DNA from: Klebsormidium nitens
Taxonomy: Eukaryota > Streptophyta > Klebsormidiophyceae > Klebsormidiales > Klebsormidiaceae
Length of the DNA stretch: 64,000 nt
Direction: 5' to 3'
Assembly: GCA_000708835.1 (NCBI GenBank)
Contig: DF236965.1
Location: 252,700 to 316,699 of the forward strand
Under the pieces are notes generated by a model. The model saw only the letters and a program-made list of their open reading frames with translations. It ran no database searches and had not been told where the DNA came from. The position numbers were made by a program, and so were the translations under genes. Within the stretch, counting starts at the first letter, position 1. Each line of letters opens with the position of its first letter. Shown here in pieces: positions 35,301-45,419 of this stretch.

Positions 35301-38300
35301 TAGTTCAGAGTGCAAGATGTGGGAAAGAACGATTAAGAGTTGAGATTGGTTCTTTCAGATCTCGTGCAGCAAATCAGATGAATGTCAGAATTTACACGGG
35401 GCAACGAGAGAACTCTGAATCTCAAGGTCCGGAACGGTACCGCACGGTATCGTCTCCAGAATTTACAACGAGGACTGCTTGCTTAAGGCGCACTGTTGAG
35501 CATCAGATCGCCAGTGTTGAGTCGAGTTGCCTTCAGAAATGTCACACGAGCGCGTCATGAGCCGGCTCTCGTTTGAGCTGAGTTGAAAGTCACCTTCGAG
35601 CTTCAACGGACCTCCACGCACCAACGAGAGGAAACATTGCCATGACGCAGCACATAACCAGGGCGATCCACGTTTCAACGAGCAAGGAGTCCTTGTATGA
35701 CAGCTGAAGTATACGACAGCTGAAGGCGCACCATAGGCCGACCGACTAGCACGATAAGCGCTCACCTTCGCTTGCCACGCGCTGTCCATAGGCCCCGGGT
35801 TTGGCGACGCATACTTCGCCGCGGCGCGGATCGCTTGCGAGGCGACGTAGGTGATCATGGGGTTCTCACTGCGGATGCATTTGAAGAGAACGGCGCTGAG
35901 GCCGGGCACGTCTTTGACGCCCTCGAAGCACTTGCGGGAGGAGAGCAGGCGCTGGATCATGACGCAGCAGGGGACGATGTAGAGAGCCGCGATGTCGGTC
36001 TTGGCTGCAAAGATTGACAGAATCGAAGTTCAGAGAATGAGAACGGGAAGCTCGGAACAATGGAGCAAGAAGGAAACCTCATCTCGAGAAAAGTTGAGAG
36101 GTTACGTTTGCTTCCAGATGACGTTCTGTCAGATCCTGTGGGGCAGAATAGCTGCTCAATGCACAGGGCTACGCTGTCGGACTTGTCTGCGATCGAGCGC
36201 GAGTTTATGACGTCATGTGACGTCCAGGCTGAACATTCTGGGCGACCACCACAGCCTGGGCACCAAGACCATCTCCATGAGGGCGCTCCACCACGGCGGC
36301 GTCCCCGCGTACAACGTGCACAACCTGTACGGCTCTGCGGAAGGCCGCGCTACACACCTCGCCCTCCGGGGCGCCCATCGTCCCTTCGCTTAGAAGAAAC
36401 GGTGAATCTTCATTTCTGATGCACCTTGTGATCTTGCATTCAAAACAAGAAAAGCGAACTTTCTCCACGCCGAAAATCCAAGACAACCACAACGACCGTG
36501 CAAAGAAATCATGAACGGCCACGAAAATCACAGCTGACGTGACGTCATACGGTCACTCACAAATGACGTCCTTGAGGAAGTCGCAGACAATGCCGAGCAT
36601 CTTTGGGTCCATGCACTGCACCTCCCCTGCGGGCACGTTGCAGATGTACTGCTTCACCACCGGCTGCCACGCGGCAGGGTTGCGCCCCGCAGTGTGAATG
36701 GCCACCAGCTGACTCAGCAAAGACGCCTCGTACTCGTACTGCAAGGAAGGGAACACTTGTTAGTTTTGCCAAGACATGTAGCGGTGTGATTGGCCACCAG
36801 CTGGCTGAGCAGGGACGCCTCGTACTCGAATTGTGAGGAAAATAGCAGATTTCAATGTTGAGTGTAACGAGTACCAATGTGAATGGGCACCGGCTGGCTT
36901 AGCAGGGACGCCTCGTACTGTGAAGAAAATACAATCAGTAGTGTTAGAGTGACCTGTAGCGGTGTGAACGGGCACCAGCTGGCTTAGCAGGAACGCCTCG
37001 TACTCGTACTGTGAGGAAGAATTAAGTGGCGTTAAACGGACATGCAGCGGAGTACCAACTTGCCAAGCAAGGATGCCTCGCACTGTGAGACCAAAAGCGA
37101 CTGGTTACGTCTAATGACGTAGCGGTGTGAATGGGCACCAGCTGGCTCAGTGGAAGGACCGCGAATCTCAGTAAGGGGGCCACTCTGGCAGGCATAAGAA
37201 ACCCCGGAATAGTGGAATGAGCACAAGCTGACTGAGAAACGGACGCCCCAACCATACTGCAAGAAAAGTTGGAAGAAACTCGTTTCGCCTTCTCCATCAA
37301 GCAAAAACGTGTTGGGTTTTATGTAAAGACCTTCGAGCCAGCTCGAGACTGCTGAAGCGGCTGATAAGATAGATTCTTCCTCCTCACGTGTTTCCGAACC
37401 TTAGAAGCGAACCTTCGCACCCAAAGAGTTGATTCAAACCAAAGAGTTGACACTCAAGCCATCGCCGATCCTTGCAGTCTGACTATATGTGAAGTGCAAT
37501 GCAAACCTGCACTTACCAGCGACATAAGCAGGGGCCGGTCCGGCAGGCAGTGCCCGAAGAGGGGCTCCATTCGGAAGCTGAAGTGCGAGCCCTTGATAAT
37601 GCTGATGCTCTCCGCCACGCTCGCCAGAAACGCATCTCGCTGCTCGAGATAGTAGTGCGTCGGGCGCCAGTTCTTGTACTCAATCACGATCTCGCGCTCG
37701 TTGGCGGGGACCATCACGACGCCCAAAATGTCGACCAGGCTGCGTTTGGGGGGTAGATAGAGGGAAAATAAGCAGAGGACAACAGACTGCCTCGAGATGG
37801 AATGCTTCAGATGAAAATGCGTTTACTACTGGAAGGGCGCCACAATCACGCTCATCACGGCTTTTGAAGAGCGAGAAAAGCTGCTTGAATTTTATGAGAG
37901 CGTATCTCATCAATCTGCACTGATCATTGCCTTTAACAAAAGGGTGGCATTTCGCCTTTTTTTGTTTGTGCGCACCAAGCCTATCCCCTTTCTCTACCTT
38001 GCCTTTTCCTTCGAAAACGAATAAAAGATCACGGGTTGCGAAACAAACGAGGGACTCCAGGGTGGGCAAGAACGTAGCGGGGAGGGGTGAGGCGCAGGAG
38101 AACAGAAAATGGTTGTTGTGCATCGCCCGACAGTGCCCGGCAGGGTACAAGAAACATTCGTCGCCATGTAAGACTCTAGAACCAGGAAGCGAGTAAGCGA
38201 CCTAGCTTGCACATCCGTGATCCGCAGAAGATTAGTCCAGAGAGTCCTCCTCCGAGCTGCGAAAGCCATCTCGTTGTGAAGCGAAAAGAACAGAGGGGCC

Positions 38301-41300
38301 GCCAGGCACGAACGCAGTGTCGTTCACGCCGATCACGTGAGCGACGCTCTGGGCAATTCACGCGATTCAACGGAAGCTGCAAAGAGGGTCAGAAAGTGCA
38401 TCACCAGTCCCGCGCTCAAAGCTGTAGGATCATGGGCTTTCCAGTTATCCCACCTGTGCGCCCCAATGATGTCCTCCCCGTCTTGCTCCACGAGGTAATC
38501 TACAGTCAGCAGCAGGCTGCGCGGCCGGGCCAGGCTTGCGTTCCCCTCCGACAGTTTCATCACCCCGAACTCGTACAGCACAGGCCGTTGCTTCTGCAGA
38601 CGATAGACCAGTCGGCTGAGTATTCACTTCAACACTTTCCAAGTTGCAATCGGCAGACCGTACCCAGCCGATCGTTGTTCCGGTCAACCACGAACCATGG
38701 CGCTGTCGTCACGATCAACAAAGGCTGTGATCACGAAGTCTAGATTTCGGATCAAAGTCTCGCAAAGCAACCAAAAAAAAGCTACCAGTAATTGACCCAT
38801 TTCCCTCGCTCTTAGCAAGGGAAAACATCGGACAAATCAGGGACTCCAAAAGCAGATATCGAAGCCAGTCGTCACGCTTTGATAGGATAAGGGCCATAAA
38901 TGTTCCCCAGCAAACAATACACGCCTTTAGAAAGCTCTCATATCGCTTTCAGGAGAGACTTGTGTTCCAAAGAGGTTTCTTTTCATTCAGTTCTTATGAA
39001 AGCAAGCTGTCTCAACCACAACGACCCGACTCGGCCGCGCGTCGCTTACAAGCTCCTTGTGGCGGGCGGCAATGGCGTCGTCCATGGCTGCTGCCGTGAT
39101 CTTCTCCACGTCCAGTGACTTGTCCAGGTAACTCTGCAGAGACAGACATGGTTGTGTAAACCTCCGCACGTTCCAAGACTGAAACTTGAGCAAAGCGAGG
39201 TCTTGAGGGCTTCTCTGAGTCGACTGCCGTGCAAAGACAAAAAGGATGTCAAAAACATGCCCGTGGCGGGCAACTTCCACCAAGGTTTTTGTAAACGTCG
39301 GCCTCGGTGAATCTCTCTGTGAGGTTTCCCCGGATGACTCGCAAAACGATGCCACTAAACCGAGAAGGAAAACCACGAAACGCTGAAACTCTAGTTCTCT
39401 AAGTGTGGTAGCTGGCGAGAGATTGGTGTTAGAGGCTTCCTGAATGGACCGAGAAGTGGCAAAGGGACGTAAGATTCGTAGTTCCATTCTTCGATTCATT
39501 CCTGATGGAAGGAGGAGCGGCAGGAGTCTGCAGCTCGCCTTGCGCTTCTTCCGGACGGCTTCTTGAAATGACGCCAAAATACCGAGAAGGACAATTTTGA
39601 ATGACCAAAAAACTTCGGATTTGAATGGCGAGAGAGTTACAACTCGCCTTGAGGTTCTTCTGGATGGCCTGCACGAAGGGCGCGGCGTCGCGCAACAGCA
39701 GCTGGACCACGCGCGATTTGAGGTGCAGCAGCACGGCGCGCCCATCGTCATACAACACCTGGATGCGCTCAATGTCCGCCAGGTTGATCGTCTTCAGCGG
39801 GTTCACCTGCGAAAATGATTTTGTGGTTGAGAGAACGCGAAGCAATCTTTGAATCGTAAAAGCCCGCGTGTTGTGCCAAGTAACGCTGCGCTGATCGTGG
39901 TAAGCAGATTTGTATGCGAGGGCGCAATTGTAACGACCTCCTGATACAAGTTCACCTGCGGAGATGCTTTATGAGGAAGGGTACGTAAATCGGGATTCCC
40001 TTGGTGGAACTCAGCTTGTTAAGGGGAACGCTGAAAGAGTCAGAGCTGATTCTCCTAAGCGATTTCATTGCCACAACGCAGGAGGGACAGTACGTCACAG
40101 ATTCCACGTGTCAGTTTGGAGGACCGGAGCACTTCGAACCATTCTCTTTCCACCCATATGTAAGCTCCGACGCTGCACAAAGCTTCCGGAGCTTGTACAG
40201 TTAACAACCTCGAACAACGCCTTCTCTGCCATTGCAACCCCGCGTTAATCCAACGCCCCTTTCAGACATTTTCATTGATACGAAGTAGCATGAAGCAGCC
40301 ACCGAAAGCGGGCGGATGAACGAGGGCTGGCCTGTGAGCGCTTCCTGATATTCGGTTGTGAAGTGCTTTTGGAACGCACCGACTGTCATGGCGAGCAATC
40401 AAGTGGGAGCCAGTGCTGTCTATCCCCACAATGACAACAGCGGTCTCCCAGGAAAAGCAACTCTTTGCAGGCATGGAAGACCTTACAGCACAGGGATCGG
40501 TCTCTCAGCGGCTCACAATACCCTTCCCTAATCTGGGTACCCGCTCCTAATCGGTAGTCACAAACGGACCAAGCCTGTTTCCCTCAACTCTGTGTCCTCT
40601 CCCACAGAAGGATCACGTCCCTGGCCTCTGAAAAGTTTCCTACTGCAGAAGGCTTCTCCTTGCACTCTCACACAGCACAGGACCACAAGCAGATCTGACT
40701 CAGTCATGATGACCTGAATGTTCCAGGCCCCTGGCGAGGCTCCACTTTCTTTCCAACCCTTGAGCTGCTCAACATAGCTCTCTTCCTCCCAAACCCTCGT
40801 CGTAGTTAAGCTGATTCAAACTCCATTTCTCAATCTCAAAGGAGATCCGTAAGAAAGATCTACGGGCCTTCACTGACTCCAGTATTTCCAACGTACCAAA
40901 CAGACTAAAACCCACAAGCCAGACCATCTGCTTTTCCGCTCCACTTTTGAAATGCTGGCGCGGTGGCACAGAGGCAGTCCGTGCGCTTCGAGGCCTCCAC
41001 ACTTCTTGAGTAGCATGAGCGTCAGAGTTATAACAAACCGGTCGTCCCCAGAGGCTTCTTAATGCAGCATTGTCTGACCCACAGAACCTTAATAAAAAAG
41101 TGGACAGTACAAGTGCCTGCTCAGCCATTGAAACTGCCCCTTCGTCTCCTTTACTTACGAACATCTTGGGCTGGTGCAAAAGTCGGATATGATGAGATCT
41201 CCAACGATTACTGCACTGTCCCTACCTTTAAAGCTCTATCTCAATGCATTACTCTAGCTCAGTTACAGCTTCTCCCCTTTTGCCTAAGCCGGGGGAATCA

Positions 41301-43446
41301 CTCTCACAACTGCCTCCTTTGGACCGTTTCAACGAGTCGACATTTCGCAAGTCAATGTAACGGGAGCATCTAATGGAGTTGTAGGTGAGATCTCAGGGTC
41401 ACGCCTTCATCAAGCTGGTTGTGCTATCTCCTCACATCCATGAAAGCCCTCTCCTGACAGACCCTGGCGCCAATAAACCCTAAAACCCAAAACCTCAACC
41501 CCCCTTATGCGCACAATCGAGGACCTTTCAGGCTTGCTCACCACTCTGATGTGCTTCTTCAGAGGAAGGGCTTCCCGTGTGATTCACAAAGCTGCCGGTG
41601 ACGTTCAACTGTTTCGTGGAACAGAGGTCAGGATGTCGAGCCGCATAACCCTAACCCTAAATAGTGGAATCCTAAAATAGGTCTGCTCACCTTGAGGCGC
41701 TCCTGCATCTTCCCCACGTTGACCATCTTTGCAATTGAAGTACACCGCACGCGCAGCACCGTGTCCACGAAATCGCCCTGCTGATTGCTGTGCTTCTTCA
41801 AATGGAAGTCGGTGCCTGTGAGAACCATCAGCGGATGCTCGGGTCAAGAACCGAGTTACTGAAATGTGGGGACCCTCAAAGAATGAAAAAAGTGCATAAG
41901 CTGAGATGCCCACCACCTCGATGCGTGTATCTTTGGCGGGGGATCAACTGGAACAGAACGGGGCAGTATGAAAAGAAGTGACCCAGGAATGCAGATCTTT
42001 AAGCCAAGACTTTGAAAGCTGTGGCATAGATTGAAACAAGCAGAGAATTAGTGGAAAGCGACTTCTTGGCTGTGACTCCTCCGTCAAGAATCAGAGGTAC
42101 CCTTCCCACATCCGCATCAAACACATTTTGTCCTCATTAAGGGGCTTAAGGGCGTCGTCATTGACTTAAGCTATCAAAACAAGAACCAATTCTAAGGTGC
42201 CTGAAGTTCATCCCACGCGCATCAATTAGTCGGCTAGATGCTTTTGGGGACAAGCCCGTGACTTGGAACTCTGCCCAATCGATGCATTTGAAAGACACCT
42301 GCGTGGATTGATTATTCAGCAGGCCAGCTATGAGCGGTCAGGCTGGACTCAATGCCATGCCCATTTTTGGAATATATCAAGAAGGACACCAGTGGTCAGA
42401 CGGAGGGAAAATGGCACTGATTTGAGCTCGACTTTGGGTGCCTGAATTTCAAAGAAAAATGAAGAAGTCTCGCGGCGATCCTGATTAAGAAACATGGGTG
42501 GTGAAAATCGTGTAAATATGCGAATGGAGCTCCTCTACTTAGATCTTTACTAAGGGAAATGAACCCTAAGACTGCATACCGACCATCATCGCCAACGGCA
42601 GAGAACGTTCAAGATTGGCGCTGCAAGGAGCAACCAGCCCACGCTCTCTTCGTTAAATCATGGTGCCCGTATACGACTATACAGATTCGCAGCTTTCTTT
42701 CATTGATCCGGAACTTTAAGCACTTCTTGCAGCTCTTTTGTTCGCACTATCACAAGCTGCAGGTTTGTTAGCAGGGTGCGCTCTTCATTGTGGAGTAAGA
42801 TCAAGCTCCAGTAGGAGTCCTCAGGAGCTCAAGTCCTCAGATACTCCTCGAATAGCGGCTGAGTGATCGCCGCTATTTGATTTTCAAGGACATCAGAACT
42901 CAATATCTAGGGCGTCCAGCTTCTGAAAGCAGCAAGCCCACCTTTACAAGCCGATAAGTGCAGCTTCACAAAACCGCAGCTGATTCGCCCTCTTCAATGT
43001 CCAATCAAAGCAGCAGTTTCCCTTAATGTTGCACAATTATGCAGATGATTTCCACGCATTGTCAGGCTTGCGCAAAAGCCTATCCACTTACAATTCACCA
43101 CCAACTTCAATCAAGTCAGAACATCAGAATGCCACCCACCTATCCCGTTCAAATCATCGAGCTTGTTGAACAGCGCCGTCAGCAGAGCGGACCGCGCATC
43201 ACAGGCGAACTGAAATGTTTGGCGCCCCCGCCCGCCTACGTCATCCACGTCGAAGGAGAACTCGTACTTGTCCTCTCGGGACACAACAATATTCGTGATC
43301 TTCTCGTAAGCAATCTCCAGTCCCACCGGGTTCGCCCCCTGCCCCAAAATACTCAGAGAGATGCCATACTCAAGAATGCGAAGCAGCTTTGTGCTGTTCT
43401 TCGCCGGCCGCCCAGGCGGCCGCACAAAGAAGAGCTGGTAGTCCAT
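14326..43446 (-). CDS. RME-8/GRV2-like giant protein lacking the J domain, with C-terminal extension
   Basis: Forty exons join in phase from ATG 43446 to TGA 14326, about 2,911 aa. Exons (5'-3'): 43446-43140, 41815-41691, 39806-39648, 39133-39050, 38593-38454, 37739-37517, 36738-36561, 36004-35766, 34914-34732, 34341-34198, 33361-33152, 32331-32203, 31790-31593, 31160-30963, 30487-30311, 29923-29679, 29424-28608, 28197-28013, 27656-27489, 27031-26854, 26388-26089, 25720-25633, 25320-25096, 24569-24464, 24056-23841, 23451-22811, 22419-22176, 21786-21502, 21110-21009, 20761-20685, 20415-20268, 19924-19777, 19316-19124, 18843-18671, 18299-17714, 17350-17032, 16599-16420, 15605-15469, 14961-14852, 14497-14326. 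RME-8 (DNAJC13; GRV2/KAM2 in plants) is an endosomal Hsc70 co-chaperone for cargo sorting. N-terminal PH-like repeats (1-225), armadillo-type helices and four IWN-type motifs (LVWND about 695; VVW about 1138; AMW about 1531; LVWN about 2001) follow family order. The J domain expected near 1225-1240 is absent within one uninterrupted exon. Exon 36 (17350-17032) needs a one-base correction. Family assignment is good; the C-terminal 550 residues are unexplained. Confidence 0.8.
15240..15468 (-). repeat. Short tandem repeat beside a splice donor (TTCGGACGCCAGAAAGC units)
   Basis: In the intron following the exon 15605-15469 of the RME-8-like gene, degenerate units of about 22-25 bp built on TTCGGACGCCAGAAAGC recur roughly eight times right up to the donor. 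On the coding strand the first intron bases (GTGAGCGTCCGAAC) are themselves the first unit. Confidence 0.65.
15561..16143 (-). repeat. Tandem copies of an exon start and its acceptor (period about 130 bp)
   Basis: The real acceptor and first exon bases (15561-15625) are followed upstream in the intron by copies at about 15698-15755, 15833-15890 (internally deleted), 15962-16025 and a partial one at 16120-16143. Copies keep the AGCTCGTCGTCGTCTGCA core, which on the coding strand is the TGCAG acceptor plus codons for Asp-Asp-Asp-Glu-Leu, and share the downstream intron sequence too. Confidence 0.85.
16745..16935 (-). repeat. Two-copy direct repeat in an intron
   Basis: Segments near 16745-16815 and 16862-16935 share GCGCTGCC, CTTCC, GAACTTCG and GGGAGCTACGAGgGTCA-like words at a spacing of about 117 bp. 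They lie in the intron between the proline-rich exon and the following exon of the RME-8-like gene. Confidence 0.6.
17032..17350 (-). pseudogene. Proline-rich exon with an internal frame shift
   Basis: The exon enters in phase 1 from its upstream neighbour with poly-Pro blocks in one frame. It leaves through a strong donor (TTCAG|GTGGGT) in another frame, which alone matches the next exon. The exon length of 319 is one base too many. The switch lies close to a run of eight C on the coding strand near 17243-17262. I treat it as a homopolymer sequencing/assembly indel or a true frameshift within an otherwise intact gene, not a dead gene. Confidence 0.6.
22915..23085 (-). repeat. Coding repeat: Arg-Arg-Glu-Ser phosphosite-like array
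   Basis: Within the exon 23451-22811 of the RME-8-like gene the protein reads successive RRES/RRDS/QRES-F-G units, about ten in a row, with matching DNA units such as TCGCCAAACGATTCC on the plus strand. R-x-x-S units suit basophilic kinases. The flanks are Ser-rich and acidic, so this is a disordered insert inside the armadillo scaffold. Confidence 0.8.
24057..24098 (-). other. Triplicated branch-point-like motif before an acceptor
   Basis: On the coding strand three CCTAACCC words occur within about 40 bp just upstream of the acceptor CCTCAG at 24057. Each contains the CTAAC branch-point consensus. Similar CCTAACCC words occur in other introns of this gene. Confidence 0.45.
32990..33805 (-). 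repeat. Exon-edge copies on both sides of exon 33361-33152
   Basis: The donor end of this exon (ACGCACCAGGCCCGACTTTG on plus, 33146-33165) is copied in the downstream intron at about 32993-33025. The acceptor end (CGTTCTTGTGGAACAGCGCGACC ... ACTTTCTGT) is copied in the upstream intron at about 33484-33585 and 33693-33805. The period is about 210 bp with GAACAGCGC(G/A)AC conserved. Confidence 0.8.
34880..35290 (-). repeat. Tandem copies of an acceptor and exon start (period about 170-190 bp)
   Basis: The acceptor of exon 34914-34732 with its first codons (GGTCAGCACGGACAGCTTGT on plus, then CTCCTGCAAA) recurs at about 35072-35130 with a good TGCAG. It recurs again, more decayed, at about 35232-35290. 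All three are followed by the same GAGGGGCGGGGTTT-like intron sequence. Confidence 0.8.
36696..37265 (-). repeat. Six to seven tandem copies of an acceptor and exon start (period about 85 bp)
   Basis: The acceptor and first codons of exon 36738-36561 (GGCCACCAGCTGACTCAGCA ... CTCGTACTGCAAGGAAG on plus) are repeated upstream at about 36785, 36877, 36962, 37040, 37122 and 37205, with decreasing fidelity. Copies conserve CACCAGCTGGCT(T/G)AGCAGG and GCCTCGTACT. Several retain the pyrimidine-rich tract but read CTCACAG or TTCACAG as acceptor. Confidence 0.85.
39285..39660 (-). repeat. Copies of an exon 3' end with GC-type donor
   Basis: The end of exon 39806-39648 (AACTCGCCTTGAGGTTCTTC on plus) is followed downstream in the intron by degenerate copies near 39530-39600 and 39320-39430. 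Shared words include CTCGCCTTG, CTTCTTCCGGA, ACCGAGAAGGA and GGCGAGAGA. The donor is AAG|GCGAGT, a GC-AG intron. Confidence 0.6.
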
Positions 43447-45419
43447 CCTGGTTGTTTGCGCCGACGGCTATCACTTCAGAATGCAGCTCATGATGCGCTG
43501 CGCACTTTACAAAGAAGGACTGCAGCTGCTGTGCAAAGCGAAGCGTCGGTCTTCGCCGGAGTTACAGATCTTTGAGTCACTGCAGATCAATCAAAGGCCA
43601 AGACCCAGAGGCCGAAATGCTCCGCATGCGGCAGCCATTGCTAGTTCCAAAATCAACCCATGACCAATTCAATCAATGATAATTATGATTGTGCAAGAAC
43701 GAAGCCATGAATCATGATCGAAAAACTTGCAGCACCTACAGTAGCAGTCTGCTAGCCAAACGTGCTGAGTAGAGCCGCTGGCGCCGGTGTCAGAGCTCCA
43801 ATCTTCTTCCGTCTTGTTAGGAAGGGCTAATTCCGGGTTTAGCTGGTGCAGATCGTGAAAGCAGCGCGTAACGCTACCGGTTACTAGTACTAAAGCGTAT
43901 TACAGAGGATATCGAAGGTTCCGACCGTTTTGCCTTCGATGGCTCGCCCGGAATGTACGCTTCTCCATCCATGAAGTTGCCACGTTGGCACGTTCTAATG
44001 GCATGATGAACACCAATGAATGCGCGCGCATCAGTTCGGTGTTACCGATCGCCCGACTCGGACTCCACCGCGTTGCTGATCAGGTCGTAGCTGTACCTAA
44101 CTCAACTCCTGTACCTAGGTACCTAATGTACCAATGTATACGGTACTTCTTTTATAAGGCCGTAATATCGTAATACAGGGTAGGTAGGTACGGTGGCACA
44201 GTCAAATAGGTATACGAACCTGCAGAGCCTGAGGTCCGGCTCAGGTTCGAATACCTTTCTTTCGAAGTTGGCAGCCCAACATTCAACACTTCACAGCTTC
44301 CAGCTGAACGCTTGGGACCAGGTATTTTTGCTTACTAAGAGTGACTGGAGGCCTAACATGATGACTGGAGGCAATGAGTTGCTCGAAATCAAAAGCGACT
44401 TTCTCGAGGAAACGGCAGTCTCCCGATAGTGATTGCAATGTAAGCGAAAGGAGCTAGCAGACGTAATAGTAGGATACGAAGAGACGTATTATTGTGGGGA
44501 GACGTCTTATAACGTTTGCTTGCAGACACTTGAAAACGCGGCCTATGGTCAGATCGACCGACTTCTTTAGACGCGTGTACACTGCAAGATGTGGTCATGT
44601 GAACTTTCACAAACGACAGACAGCCTGAATGAGCCCATTAGTCATGGGTGCACACTGCAAATGTTTAAGTAACCTCGTTCGACCAGATCAACACGTTGCC
44701 ACGACTAATACAACACTGGTAGCAAACTTTCCCCATGCATAAAAAGATAGGCAGGTAGCCGATATTGGATCGCATGACAGATGCTAAGTAGCATGGGATA
44801 AGAGGGTCCTTTAAAATGTACAGAATAGCAAGGATCGATTGAAGCATGATCATATTCGACTTTGATGCAGCATGTGTGCAGTCTGCAAATCAAGAATCCA
44901 ATTCAATCATTCACCATGAAAGTGAGGACCACTCAACGCACTAACCTCGGAACTCCGAGACATGTGTCGGGTGCCTTCCTTTCAATCAGAGCTGCCAATC
45001 AGTGCACATTTACATGGTCGCCGCTGCAAGTTGAGCATAGCCATCTCACCACCTCAAACGTCGGTGTTAACAAACGGTTCGTCCCCTTCACGGACAGATC
45101 AAAGCATGTAGCTGACATGTTATATGACATGTTCGGTTCTTTTCTTCCAAATTACAATGCACCTCGTAAAGTCCTGGCACGTGTGTCACTTTTGTAACAA
45201 GTCGAAGCTACTCTTCGAGCATGAAAAGTTGCGCAACATTTTATGAATTAACGTTGCTTGTTGCCTCGATGCTGAGTTGATTGCATAACACCAACCACAC
45301 CATGGATAAACTCCTGCGCCACATCCCGTGGTTGGCTTTCGAACCATACGAGGACTACCTACCCAATTTAGCCAGGGCAAGTAGCAAGCGAGTTCACAAG
45401 CTCACTTACCTCTTCTGAT
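43447..45419. promoter_or_regulatory. Upstream region of the RME-8-like gene / downstream of the DUF4347 gene
   Basis: No convincing gene is present. It should hold the promoter of the giant minus-strand gene; an in-frame TAG eight codons before ATG 43446 supports that start. A GTAC-rich patch lies at about 44085-44200 and includes GTACCTAGGTACCTAATGTAC. Confidence 0.5.

Noticed and set aside
36696-37265. CRISPR-like array of regularly spaced repeats
   Set aside because: Repeats are degenerate, the spacers are similar to one another, and each unit contains an exon edge of the host gene in a eukaryotic intron.
41640-41665. Interstitial telomere (AACCCTAACCCTAAA)
   Set aside because: Only about two units of plant-type repeat inside an intron; too short for a telomeric insertion and similar CCTAACCC words are common in these introns.
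44186-44262. tRNA-like segment with TGGCACAG (A-box-like) and GGTTCGAATACC (B-box-like)
   Set aside because: The T-arm stem and acceptor stem do not pair, and flanks are GTAC-repeat sequence; at most a decayed tRNA-derived SINE.
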